From NCBI RefSeq assembly GCF_030052815.1, contig NC_079496.1, positions 14,027,100 through 14,091,099 of the forward strand: a DNA stretch of 64,000 bases, in the 5' to 3' direction. This DNA comes from Hevea brasiliensis (taxonomy: Eukaryota > Streptophyta > Magnoliopsida > Malpighiales > Euphorbiaceae). Position numbers and translations under genes: made by a program. This document shows, one piece after another, positions 1 to 11,455 of this stretch (position 1 is its first letter; every line of letters begins with the position of its first letter). The notes under the pieces are model-generated. The model ran no database searches. It was not told the DNA's origin and saw nothing but the letters and a program-made list of their open reading frames with translations.

Positions 1-106
1 AAAGGCGTCTCTAATGATTAGTTTTCTCATTTTATATATCATTACTTTTTGAACCCAAGACCATCTCTGTGCTTTGTCGATGTGGGATTTGCCTAAGGGA
101 CCTTTC
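1..106 (-). repeat. Inverted 5' half of TRIM-a LTR
   Basis: Read on the minus strand this matches the start of the LTR at 180, including the shared AGGCAAATCCCACATCGAC block and the following ATATATAAAAT stretch. It faces the plus-strand LTR across a 70-base internal segment and so forms a large inverted repeat. It is cut by the window edge. Confidence 0.8.
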
Positions 107-179
107 CACTCGCATGTCCTCTTGGTCGATGGTGGGGCAAACCTCAGCGAAGACGCTGAGTCTCGAAAGGGGGGGAGAA

Positions 180-453
180 AGGTCCCTTAGGCAAATCCCA
201 CATCGACAAAGAACGGTGATGGTCTTGGGTTCAAAAAGGAATGATATATAAAATAGGGAAACTAATCACTAGAGGCGCCATTTGGTGGAATGGCCTGGAG
301 AGTTGGAAGAACTCCAGGGTTAAGCGTGCTCGCTTGAGAGAAATCCTAGGATGGGACCTCCTAGGAAGTTCTCCATTCCACCTATGGGACAAAACCGTGA
401 GGCTTATGGCCAAAGCGGACAATTCCTCTAGTGGTTAGAGCCCGATCGTTACA
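180..453 (+). repeat. TRIM-a LTR, first copy
   Basis: The LTR is about 274 bp, bounded by a polypurine tract upstream and a primer binding site downstream. It is collinear with 540-816, with scattered substitutions and a few short indels. The exact first base is uncertain because this copy does not begin with a clean TG. Confidence 0.75.
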
Positions 454-455
454 AT

Positions 456-467
456 TGGAATCAGAGC
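456..467 (+). other. Primer binding site of TRIM-a
   Basis: TGGAATCAGAGC starts 2 bases after the LTR end. It differs by one base from TGGTATCAGAGC, the common plant site complementary to the 3' end of initiator methionine tRNA. Confidence 0.8.
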
Positions 468-539
468 CACTCGCGTGTCCTCTTGGGCGATGGTGGGGCA
501 AACCTCAGCAAGGACGCTGAGTCCCGAAAAGGGGGGAGA

Positions 540-816
540 AAGGTCCCTTAGGCAAATCCCACATCGACAAAGCACGGAGTTGGTCTTGGGTTCAAAAAGT
601 AATGATATATAAAATGGGGAAACTAATCACTAGAGGCACCTTTTGGTGGAATGACTTAGAGAGCTGGAAGAACTCCAAGGTTAAGCGTGCTCGCTTGAAA
701 GAAATCCTAAGATGGGTGATCTCCTGGGAAGTTCTCCATTCCACCTATGGGACAAAACCGTGAGGCTTATGGCCAAAGTGGACAATTCCTCTAGAGGTTG
801 GAGCCCGATCGTTACA
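540..816 (+). repeat. TRIM-a LTR, second copy
   Basis: The LTR is about 277 bp and follows an AAAAGGGGGGAGAA polypurine tract. It ends at GTTACA, after which the flank of the first F-box unit begins. Confidence 0.75.
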
Positions 817-1734
817 ATGTGCATTCAATAATTGTTTTAAAAATGAGTATCATATTATTAGAATCAAATTTAAAACAATTCGATAATTATTTTCAAACTA
901 TTCTAAAAAAAAGCCAATTATTTTTAAGTTATCAAAGTGAGGGTTGGTTTTGTACATACAAAGATTAGGTGATGTATAAAAATATATGTATGTGGCTTTC
1001 TAATGGTTGGTAATAAGAATTTTTTTCTATTAAATAAATGAAGTAATGAGTAATATGAATGTAATTGAATAAGATATGCCCAAAAAAATAATGAAAGTCA
1101 TTAGGGATTGAGAGACTAAGAATTATGAAAAATGATTTTGTATAATGCTTTCTCAACATGATGAGCATTACTCTAGGCATTAGGCAGAGAAGAATACGTA
1201 AAAGAGGACACTGTACATAGCCAAAACTTTAATAGCATACAACTCTAGTAAGAAATTATGAATAAGTGAACCAATTACTTCATCAAAATTAGGCTCGACG
1301 CCAAAGTCAATATCAACCTCTAACTTATCAGATTGATTACTCAAGTGAAAATGACTAACGTCGCCTTCAAGAGCCTTAACTTTGGTCCCTCAATCCATAA
1401 AAAATCATTAATAAAATTACACTTATCAAGAACCAAATTCTTTAGGCTTGAGTTTTGGTATACAAATCTAAAAGTGATGCAACCTTCTTTAAATTAAAAC
1501 TCTCTAGTAGAGGGAATCTCAATAACAAGGCCTTGAATGAAACTATATTTATTTCTAGGCACCCCAAAGAAACCCTTTTCAAGATTGGAAAATTATTAAA
1601 CCTAGACGCATCAAAATTGCATGAGAATAATTTCAATGACTCAAGACCCACACGTTGATGAACCTGGGAAGGCAATTCAACTATTGCTGGATGATTCTCA
1701 AGATCGTCAACTTCTTTCCAGGTAGGATCAGAGA
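817..1734 (-). pseudogene. F-box/LRR (FBD-like) unit 1, 3' half
   Basis: This is the C-terminal half of a minus-strand F-box protein gene whose N-terminal half lies at 17042-17464. Between 1442 and 1675 the minus strand encodes leucine-rich-repeat-like sequence with motifs such as LESLKLFSC and LLRFPLLESFNLKKV. Further down, at about 1200-1340, an acidic segment (EVDIDFG) is conserved in units 2, 3 and 5. The frames of these blocks do not connect, so an intron or frameshifts lie between them. The gene is cut at 1734 by the family-B LTR. F-box/FBD proteins are normally substrate adaptors of SCF ubiquitin ligases; this copy cannot be functional. Confidence 0.75.
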
Positions 1735-3900
1735 TGTAACACCCTCAGATTAAGTAGTCCGTACATTCTACTATTCCGGTGACTAGTGTCTGTTTGGATG
1801 GCTAGAATGTCTGAGGCTATGTTTAACTTACATAGAAGAGACATAAATAAAATTAATAAAGATCAAATGAGGTTGAATAAAAAACAAGAGAAACAAAGCA
1901 CAAATCGGTTAAATGAGCCGAAGGTCCTGGTGATGGGTGATCGACCCGGGAAGCGACTGCGAGCTTAGTTGCTACCCTAAATTCGTGTGGAACCCCATGA
2001 CATCCTTAGTTAAAGGATAAATGGGAAACTACTGGAAATTAGAAAATCCAAGAAATAAAAAGAGAATAAGTAAAATTAAGTGAATCAAAACTTAAAGACT
2101 CGTCGGGCATTATTAAAAGATGGACTATAACCTGATGAGGGACATTTTGGTTAATTCACTCTTAAAGGTGACTTTTGACCTAAATATCCATTAAATTGTA
2201 TGAGATTAAAATATTGAAAAAAAAATTAAAAATATGGAATACTGTATGGAAAGAAAAGAAAAGGGATTTAAAAAATCTAAATTTTAGTTAATTTATGACA
2301 TCATCATGACCTCACTATGACACAATTAAAATTTATAATTTAAACAAATTAAATTAAGGGATAATTATGGATAAAAGGGGACAAAAGAAATAAAAAAATC
2401 ATTTCATCATCTTCTTTAAAAGTGCTCGGCTCCCTTGGCTTCCTCTCCCTTCCACCATTTTCCTTAATCCAAGCTTTTAAAACCTTGAAATTTCTCCCAA
2501 ATTCCCATATAAAACTAGTAGAAACCTTCTAATTAAGCCTTAAAGTGAAGATTGGGAGAAAGAAAGATAAGAAAAATGGAGGGGAATTGAAGATTTTAAA
2601 GCTCCATTAAAGGTAAGAGATTTATAAGCTTTAATTAGTTATATATACATGGAATTGAGTTTGAAAATGAAGAAATAACTTTAGAAAACTTGAAAAACTT
2701 GCATGAACCATAGCTTGGAAATTCGGCCAGCTTAGGGTATAGAAGAGTTTGATGCAATTTGGTTGAATTAAACATGAATTAGAGCTTAAATGATGTGGTA
2801 TCTATGGTTAGTATGCTAAGTTGCATGAAAGTGATGTAATTAAGATTGTGAAGTTAGGGTTTGAAGGGAAATTTGGGGGTTTTGTGCTAGAGTGTTTAAT
2901 TGATGTTTGTTAAGCTCAAATAATGACCATTTGATGAGAATAGGTTGAGTTTTGAAGTTGGTTATTGAGTTGAATTGTGAAATTGGAAGTGTAACCTTTG
3001 TGCAAGAATTCTAGACCCCTGAGTCCAGTAGGTTTATGTGGCTATAAGTAGAGCTACATTGCTCTAATTGTTGTAAGGCCAATTGGAGATTAAACCTAAG
3101 ATATAATGCTAGAAATTTCATGAGAAAGCTTGCCCAGAAATTGACCATAGGTTACCCTAAATTTGCCTTGAATCCGATTGCAATTTTAGACCTGACCAAA
3201 AATGATCAAATAAATAGTACTTAGTAAATTAGGTATAAATCACTCTAGGAAATTCCAAATTAGGTGATTCTTAAACCAATGGAAACCTGAGATATAGGAG
3301 AACAACTCTTATGAAGAACATAAAACCAAATTATGACCCTAAGTTGATCAAATTGTTAGACAAAGATGTTCCAGCAATTCTGCCCCGATTCTAGACTAAC
3401 TTGGAACTTCTGGACAATTACCTATCCAACCAGTTTTGGCAAAATTACCATAACTTGGGCTAAAAAATGTAAATTATGTAATTCTCTCACCGTAGGTAGT
3501 CCGTACATTTTACTGTTCCGACAACTAATGTGTGTTCGGACAGTCAAAATGTCTGAAACTACACCTAAACTATAGTGAGGAGGCATAAATTGAAGAAATA
3601 AATGTAAAGAAAATATAGGAAAAATTTAGAGAAAAATAAATCAAAGTTTAAAGGATTTATAAATTGGTACAAAAAATAATAAAAATAACCCGATATGCAT
3701 TATGAAGGGCATTTTGGTCATTTCAACCCCAGAGGTGAATTTTACTCCAAATGTCAAATTAAAAATTTAGAGAATAAAATAATTAATATAAATTAAAATT
3801 TATGAAATAAATTAGGAAAAGAATGAGAAAGAAAAGAAAAGAAAAGAAAAGAAGAGAAAAGAAAAGCTTATGGCATTTAAAAGAATTAAAGTACACAAAA

Positions 3901-3935
3901 ATAAATAAATATAAGACAATAGAGACAAAAGCCAC
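3901..3935 (+). promoter_or_regulatory. Putative U3 core promoter of A1
   Basis: The AT-rich block ATAAATAAATATAAG is followed by AGAGACAAAAGCCACCAACC. Both blocks are conserved in the 3' LTR (11880-11914) and in the A3 LTR (about 52431-52478), where the first is extended to a TATATATATA run. Conservation beside a TATA-like element suggests the transcription start lies just downstream. There is no direct evidence. Confidence 0.35.
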
Positions 3936-4739
3936 CAACCACAAGCTTCTTCTCCACCTCTTCTCTCTCTCTTTCTCTCCCATGGCCGGCACACACTTTT
4001 CCCCCCACCTTTTCACCATTTTTGTCAAGCTTCCAAGCTTGATTTCTCAAGCTTAATCCACAAAAAAACCCATAGCTCACTTCACAAAAAATACTCCCCA
4101 TACCCTAAGGAAGCTATAGATACCAAAAAGAAGCAAGGAAACTGAAGTTTAATAAGTTATAAAAAAAGGTTAGCGCGCAAAACTCTTAATCTCTTCTTTA
4201 AGCACGAAAATCATGCTAAATCAAGTGAAGATTTACATGATATTAAAAAGAAAAATTTGGGAAAGAAACCCTTGAATTTGGCAGCCTAGAGGAATCATGA
4301 AAATGATGGATTTTGTTGGTTTTAGTTTAGTTAGGGAAGTTAATTTACAAGGTATTATATGTGGGAATTGATTTCATGGTTATATATGTGAATTTGATGT
4401 TTGAAATTAGGGTTGTACACTTGAAAGTGGGGATTTTGTGACATTTTTGAATTTGACCTAATTGTGTTGAGATTGATGATAATAGAAGTGACATGTGTGC
4501 TTATTTGGAGTTTGGAGAAGGAGGAGATTAAATTTTGGGACTGTCAAATTTTCTGCAAGTTGGGACTCAATGAGTCCAGTGTGTTTGTTAAACCCTAACT
4601 GACAATGTGTGACTCCAATTGGTATGAGGCCAATTGGAGGTGTTTTGGGACATCCAAACCTTCATTTTTTAAGAAGAAACCCTGCTCAAATTCTGTCAAA
4701 ATCATGACCAATTCTCTGCCCAAACCAGGATGACCAGAC

Positions 4740-5160
4740 ACTGCCAACCCAGAAAATGACCAAATGAACAGTACGTGTTCATTTGGTCATAACTCTCTCT
4801 ATACTGGTCCAAATGACCTAAAATTTCATCAATGAAAAGCTTAGATATAGGGCTACACTTTTCATGAAGATCACTTGACCCAGTTTTGCCTTTAACCAAT
4901 TCAAATTGTTAGCACAATTTGGGTCACTAAAACTGCCAACCCAGAAAATGACCAAATGAACAGTACGTGTTCATTTGGTCATAACTCTCTCTATACTGGT
5001 CCAAATGACCTAAAATTTCATCAATGGAAAGCTTAGACATAGGGATACACTTTTCATGAAGACCACTTGACTCAGTTTTGCTTTTAACCAAATCAAATTG
5101 TTAGCACAAGTAGAGTCACTAAAACTGCCAACCCAGAAATTATCCAAAATACTGTTCCTT
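4740..5160 (+). repeat. 192-bp tandem repeats in A1 5' LTR (2 units)
   Basis: Units begin at 4740 and 4932, each 192 bp, with a partial unit from 5124. Each full unit contains a perfect inverted repeat, ATGACCAAATGAAC and its complement, separated by AGTACGT. Confidence 0.9.
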
Positions 5161-6602
5161 TGGTATTTTGACCATAACTTGAGTTCTATAACCCCAAATT
5201 CAGTGATTCAAAAACTGAGATTCAAGTTTAAACATAGAGGAGCAATTGTTATGAAGGAAGTGTGACTAAATAGACACCCTAACCTAGTCAAATTCCTAGA
5301 TAAAGATAACACATCAACATGAATCTAAAGAAAGGTTCATGGAAAAATGCTATATATAATAATTAAAATACTCATAAGGATAATTAAATATTAAAAGTGA
5401 TATGAATATGTAAATTGGGACTAATGTCCTATTAATATGAGATTAATGGTACCAATGAAGAGTACTAGAAAATAGTAACAGTGAATAGTGCTAAATTAAT
5501 TAAAAATGTTTAATTGCCCATAGTATACCTAGACTTATTTATTTAGTTTGGATAAATTGGTATACCAATTAAGGACTACAGATAGCAATAGTGCCTATCG
5601 AGAAAATCATGAACTGACAATATATGTCTGGTATGATTGTTTTACAGGCTATATGCCTACTTACTGGCCATTGTGCCTACTTTATTTCTGGCTTTACAAG
5701 CCGGACAATGGTCTCGTGCGGCTATTAGCCTCGTGCACGATGACGATATCTTTGGATAGACATATGGCTGTCTAACTAGTATACACCCGTGCATCCAGCT
5801 TTTATAATTTGTTATAGGTTTCTTGGGCACTGATAAAAATTAATTAAGACTTAAAATACAATAAGTAATCATAAAAGATCCTGATAATGTTAATTATTTT
5901 CAAAGAGAAATAAAAATATAAAAGACCCAGAAATTATGAGTTGCAGATATTATTTCAAATGTTAAATTATTGTTATTATAAATTATGTACCACTAAGCGT
6001 TATGCTTAGCGCGTTGGTTTTCCATCGCGTAGGTACTGGAGATCAGTCCCAGCAACCGCAGCAGCAGCACCAGTAGTGCACTGACAGAGCTCTGACTAGA
6101 TCTGCCATTGTCCAGAGTCACCTCACCTGTCTTTTATATTTTGGTAGGGCCCATGTATAGACTAGTATTTTGGTTCATTATGTCTAGTCATGATGTAATT
6201 CATTTTGGACTTGTAATTAAATTTTGAGATTGAAATGAAAACTTATAATTTATTATCTATAAATTTTCATATGAATGCAATAGATGATACTTCATTTTGA
6301 TATCTTATAAATAGTTGTGAATGATATGATAAAAGAGAATATGATATGGAAATATGTGAGATGACTATGAATATATTAACAGGTGATAGTGAAACCCGCC
6401 AGATGCTAATAAAACAGAGGAGGATCTGTCTGGGTCTCCACAGAAATAAGATATAAAAAAAAAATTCTACACATAAATTACCTGACTTAAATGACATTAA
6501 AATTTACAATAGATATGACAAGACAAGATAGGGTGCTCCGGCACCGAATGTGGCACTTCTTGCTTGGCTATACAGTAGACAGGTAAGGAGCATCACATTT
6601 AG

Positions 6603-6614
6603 TGGTATCAGAGT
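6603..6614 (+). other. Primer binding site of A1
   Basis: TGGTATCAGAGT lies 5 bases after the LTR and is complementary to the 3' end of initiator methionine tRNA except at the last base. Confidence 0.9.
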
Positions 6615-6740
6615 AGAGGTTTAGGCGGTCCTAGACCTAAATAGTTAGAAATAGATAGAGTGCATCACATGCATGGGCCTTTAAATAGAGTCGAGGTGAC
6701 ACTAATGCAGATCTGTTTCTTTGTCTGTTTTATAGGATCG

Positions 6741-8015
6741 ATGGCATCTGATCCTTCAGAGCACAGACCTCCAGGACCGATAGAGGAGGAAGTAGAGAGT
6801 CACGCACCTGTTCCTAGTTGGGGGAGAAGTGGTAGTAGTGCAGAGTCATCTCGAGGTACTGTGAGTAGGGCACAGCAGGCCTTCTATGAACAGATGACAC
6901 AACTGTTCCGTCAGATCACCGGAGCCATTCCCCAGCCACAGCCATAGCCACAGCCACAGCCGCCGCCACCACCACCACCTGTACAGCCACCTCCACCCCC
7001 ATAGCCGCAACCTGTACACAGATCTCCACTAGAGAGACTGCGAAAGTATGGGGCAGTTGACTTCAGAGGTAAGAGGGATGATGATCCAACCGTAGCAGAG
7101 TATTGGCTGGAGAGGACAGAGAGGGTATTGCAACGATTGCTTGCACCCAGGCGGCGGTTGGAGTGTGCTCATCAGCACTCTGAGGAGGATGCATATAGAT
7201 GGTGGGTGACAGTATCTAGAGTGGTACAGCCTGCACAGATCACTTGAGATTTCTTTCTGGCTGAATTCAGAAAGAAATACATCAGTCATGTGTACTTAGA
7301 GGCCAGAAGGAGAGAATTCCTAGCACTGAGACAGAGGCAGCTGACAGTCTCCGAATATGAGCGGGAATTTGTGAGACTTAGTGGATATGCATTGGAGTTG
7401 ATGTCGACGGAGGTTGATAAATGCAGAAGATTTAAGGACGGACTGAATGACAACATCAGGTTGATAGTGACATCTCACCACTTCACAGATTTCTCTCTAT
7501 TGATAGCATCAGCCCTTGATGTGGAGAGAGTCAGAAATGAAGAGCAGTCCAAAAAGGATAGGTAATGCAAGAGGGGTTCTGGGTCTGGTCAGTCCGGTTC
7601 AGCAGATACGGGTAGTAAGAGGCCCAAGGAGTCTCAGGGTCAGACTCAGGGTCGGGGCAAGAAACAGAAGTCTCGGTTTGCTCCAAGGAGAGGAGGAGGA
7701 CAATCTGATGCATCAGTGGGTAGTTCACCTGGTGCAGCTACACAGGGATCAGCCCCACCACCTGCTTGCATACATTGTGGTAGACCCCACAGAGGAGAGT
7801 GCAGATTGTTGACAAGTGGATGTTTCAGATGTGGGTCTACGGATCACTTCCTGAAGGATTGTCCACAGAGGAACACTAGTGCTCCCACTGCTCCACCTCA
7901 GATGGAGAGGTCTGCCCAGCAGCATAGAGGAGTAGGAGACCTGCGAGGCCTGATACAGCTAGCACATCACAGAGGCCTACTGCAGAGACAGTCCAGAGGC
8001 AGGAGATTAGGGTAG
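6741..8015 (+). pseudogene. A1 gag (capsid and zinc knuckle), broken
   Basis: The start ATG at 6741 is followed by MASDPSEHRPPG; the same start context occurs in the A3 copies at 50640 and 56431. A proline/glutamine-rich stretch (about 6930-7010) contains two in-frame TAG codons in a CCACAGCC repeat. A capsid-like region follows (7020-7560, motifs EYEREFVRLS and FKDGL) with in-frame stops near 7246 and 7563. The C-terminal part holds a CX2CX4HX4C zinc knuckle (CFRCGSTDHFLKDC, about 7820-7862). A frameshift near 7930-8030 puts protease in another frame. In an intact element this protein packages the RNA in virus-like particles. Confidence 0.85.
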
Positions 8016-8032
8016 CACCTCGTGCTTATGCC

Positions 8033-9946
8033 ATGAGAGCTCAAGATGAGCCAGAGCCAGCTGATGTCACTAGAGGTACATTTTCTTTTTATGACCTGCT
8101 AGTATGTGCATTGATTGATCCGGGTTCCACACATTCATATGTGTGTATCACACCACCAGTTGATAGAGGGGTACAAGTAGAGGAGCTACAGGAGGACATA
8201 CAAGTCACAAACCCTTTAGGCCATAGTGTCATGGTGAAAAAGGTCTACAAGGGTTATCCTCTGAAAATACAAGGGTATGAGTTTTTAGCTGACTTGATTG
8301 AGCTACCATTCCATGAGTTCGATGTGATATTGGGTATGGACTGGTTATCACATCATCAGGCGATGGTAGATTGTCGGCTAAAGAGGATGTCACTACAGAC
8401 AGTAGATGGGGATGTGATTACAGATGTGGGTGAAGGAACGGGTTGTCTTTCCACCATCATATCAGCCACAATAGCCAGGAGATTGATAAGAAAGGGTTGT
8501 GAGGCTTTCTTAGCACATGTGGTTGATACTAGGAAGACTAGCCCAAGCATGCTGGAGATCCCCACTGTATGTGATTTTTTGGATGTATTTCCGGAAGAGT
8601 TGCCGGGTTTACCACCCGATAGAGAAGTGGAGTTTGCTATAGAGGTTATGTCGGGTACTGCACTAATGTCCATTGCTCCATACAGGATGGCACCTACTAA
8701 ACTGAGAGAGTTGAAAGTTCTATTACAGGAGCTACTAGACAAGGGCTTCATATGCCCTAGTGTGTCACCCTTGGGAGCACTAGTGCTATTTGTGAAGAAG
8801 AAGGACGGCACCCTTCGGCTATGTATAGACTACCGGCAGCTGAATAAGGTGACTGTGAAAAACAAATACCCTTTACCTAGGGTAGATGACTTGTTTGATC
8901 AGTTGAGGGGAGCTGGAGTATTCTCCAAGATAAATCTTAGATCAGGCTATCACCAGTTGAGAGTGAAGGAGACAGATGTTCCTAAAACTGCTTTCAGGAC
9001 CCAGTATGGACACTATGAGTTCCTAGTGATGCCATTTGGGCTAACAAATGCACCAGTAGCTTTCATGGACCTAATGAATCGCATCTTTCATCCCTACTTG
9101 GATCAGTTTGTTGTGGTCTCTATAGATGATATCTTGGTGTATTTTAAGAACCGGGAAGAGCATGATGAACACCTAAGAGTAGTACTATAGACATTGCGGG
9201 AAAAGCAGTTATATGCTAAGTTGTCCAAGTGTGACTTTTGGTTGGATGAGATATCATTCCTTGGACACATTGTGTCAGCAGATGGGATCAGGGTAGATCC
9301 AAGGAAGATTGAAGCAATAGTTGAATGGAAGCCTCCCAGAAATGTAACGGAAGTCAGAAGCATTTTGGGGTTAGCTGGATACTACAGGAGATTTGTGAAG
9401 GTATTTTCCCTTATAGCATCCCCACTAACTAAGTTACTGCATAAGAATGCAAAGTTTGACTGGAATGATAAATGTCAAACCAGCTTTGAGAAGCTGAAGG
9501 CTATGCTTACAGAAGCTCCAGTGTTGACACAGCCAGAGTCAGAGAAAGACTATGTGATCTACAGTGATGCCTCTTACAATGGGCTTGGGTGTGTTCTGAT
9601 GCAGGAAGGGAAAGTAGTTGCCTATGCTTCTAGACAACTAAGGCTACATGAAAAGAACTACCCAACTCATGATCTGGAATTGGCAACAATAATATTTGCA
9701 TTGAAGATATGGAGGCATTACCTATATGGTGAGAAGTGTTACATCTACACTGATCACAAGAGTCTAAAGTACTTGCCAACTCAGAAGGAACTCAATCTGA
9801 GACAGAGGAGATGGATTGAATTCCTTAAAGACTATGACTGTGTGATCAACTACCATCCTGGGAAGGCAAATGTAATGGCTGACACCCTAAGCAAAAAGTC
9901 CATGATGGCTTTAAGAGCATTGAATGCTCGATTGTCTTTAGCATAG
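8033..9946 (+). pseudogene. A1 protease, reverse transcriptase and RNase H
   Basis: The aspartic protease carries [12 protein letters not shown] (about 8110-8145) and the downstream [12 protein letters not shown] begins with [20 protein letters not shown] (about 8790-8850); its catalytic box reads SIDDILVYF near 9120, where FIDD or YIDD is usual. RNase H follows with [10 protein letters not shown] and [14 protein letters not shown] at 9188-9190 interrupts the protein where the related X copy has glutamine, and another TAG ends the frame at 9944-9946. Both fit CAG-to-TAG changes. RT and RNase H would copy the element RNA into DNA. Confidence 0.9.
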
Positions 9947-9958
9947 GATGGGGTACTT

Positions 9959-11402
9959 ATGGCTGAGTTGCTTGTAAAGCTAAACTTGCTACAGCAAATA
10001 CAAGAAGCACAGTTAAGGGATGAAAAGTTGCTAACTGTTATGAGCAAAACTCAAGAGGGGAAGAAGACTGATTATGAGTTGAAAGGAGATGGGTGCCTGT
10101 ACTATAAAGACAGAATTTGTGTACCAAGAGATGAGGAACTGAAGAAGAATATCTTGAAAAAGGTGCACAGTAGCTTCCATACTATACACCCAGGAAGTAC
10201 CAAGATGTACCAAGACCTGAAAACACATTATTGGTGGTCTGGAATGAAGAAAGAGATTGGCAATTTTGTGACTAGATGTTTAACATGCCAGCAGGTTAAA
10301 GCTGAGCATCAGGTTCCATCAGGGTTGTTGCAACCTATATCCATACCAGAGTGGAAATGGGACCGCATCACCATGGATTTTTGTGACTAAGCTACCATTA
10401 ACACAGAGGAAGCATGATACTATATGGGTAATTGTGGATAGATTGACAAAGTCAGCTCATTTCCTACCAGTTAGAACCGACTACTCATTAGAGAGATTAG
10501 CAGAAATTTACATAGATGAGATAGTCCGGCTACATGGAGTGCCAACATCGATCATATCTGACCGAGACTCGAGATTTACTTCGAGGTTTTGGAAGAGGCT
10601 ACAGGAGTCTTTAGGCACTCGACTACACTTCAGTACGGCTTTTCATCCACAGACGGATGGACTGTCAGAACGGGTGATTCAGGTATTGGAGGATATGTTG
10701 AGAAGCTGCATCATTGATTTTGAAGGAAGTTGGGGGAAGTATCTTCCTTTGGTAGAGTTTGCTTACAACAACAGCTACCAAGCCAGCATAAAAATGGCTC
10801 CATATGAAGCATTGTATGGGAGGAGATGTAGGACTCCCTTATGCTGGACAGAAACGGGTGAAGAGAAAGTAGTGGGCCCAAATTTAGTGAGACAGACTAA
10901 GGAAAAAATGAAACTCATCAGAGACAATTTGAAAGTCACCTTGGATAGACAGAAGTCATATGCCGACCTGAGGGAAAAGGATATAGAGTATGAGGTTGGC
11001 GAGAAGGTGTTTCTTAAGGTATCACCTTGGAAGAAAGTGCTGAGATTTGGTAAGAAGGGTAAATTGAGCCCTAGGTTTATTGGTTCATATGATGTCATTG
11101 AGCGTGTGGGTCCAGTAGCCTATAGGCTAGCTTTACCACCTGAGCTGGACAAGATCCACAGTGTATTCCATGTGTCAATGCTCAGGAGATATAGATCAGA
11201 TCCTTCACATGTCATTTCAGCAGAGGAGATAATTCTGCAACCTGATTTGACATATGAAGAAGAACCAGTCAGAATCTTGGCACGAGAAGTGAAAAAACTC
11301 AGAAATAAGAGGATCCCACTGGTGAAAGTCTTGTGGAGACACCACAACACGGAAGAAGCAACGTGGGAGAGCGAGGAGACAATGAGGCAGCAGTTCCCTT
11401 AG
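9959..11402 (+). pseudogene. A1 integrase with C-terminal chromodomain
   Basis: The N-terminal zinc-binding HHCC module is visible (HPGSTKMY then CLTCQQVK). The catalytic triad appears as the D of TMDF (about 10375), the D of IISDRDSRFTSRFW (about 10555) and the E of SERVIQVLEDML (about 10670). A one-base expansion of a T run near 10380 shifts the frame just after the first D. The last 50 residues (VKVLWRHHNTEEATWE) form a chromodomain of the chromovirus type, thought to guide integration to particular chromatin. The last in-frame stop (11400-11402) is slightly early, before a LF-like end. Confidence 0.9.
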
Positions 11403-11443
11403 CTCTTCACATTATGTAAATTTCGAGGATGAAAATTTTATTA

Positions 11444-11454
11444 GAGAGGAAGAA
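11444..11454 (+). other. Polypurine tract of A1
   Basis: GAGAGGAAGAA stands directly before the 3' LTR start (TGTAACG at 11456), the position of the plus-strand primer. Confidence 0.8.
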
Positions 11455-11455
11455 T

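Larger units (their letters stand above)
1..816 (+). mobile_element. Rearranged TRIM array, family a
   Basis: This is a non-autonomous terminal-repeat retrotransposon in miniature, with no coding capacity. In order it holds an inverted partial LTR (1-106), an internal segment (107-179), a full LTR (180-453), an internal segment with primer binding site (454-539) and a second full LTR (540-816). The internal segments end in a G-rich polypurine tract just before each LTR, as expected for plus-strand priming. Both full LTRs end in CGATCGTTACA. The direct LTR-internal-LTR part is a standard TRIM; the extra internal segment and inverted arm on the left are a rearrangement. The left boundary lies outside the window, so no TSD can be checked there. 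Confidence 0.8.
3477..6597 (+). repeat. 5' LTR of A1
   Basis: 3121 bp. It matches the 3' LTR along its length except for one fewer 192-bp repeat unit and a divergent block near 5697-5760. It carries a purine-rich GAAAA stretch near 3823-3866, two 192-bp units from 4740, and ends directly before the PBS. Confidence 0.9.

Noticed and set aside
965..1180. Short minus-strand frames downstream of the F-box units
   Set aside because: They lie in the 3' flank, are hydrophobic through AT-rich composition, and change frame between units.
3783..4101. Overlapping open frames on both strands in the A1 LTRs (also 11762-12035)
   Set aside because: They come from the AAAAG-rich tract in the LTR, have low-complexity Lys/Phe translations, and recur wherever the LTR recurs.
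5548..5775. Repeated short frame beginning MDKLVYQLRTTDS (also at 41177, 45549 and 55249)
   Set aside because: It appears only because the LTR segment is repeated; the copies differ by frame-changing variants and end at different points. It is non-coding LTR sequence.
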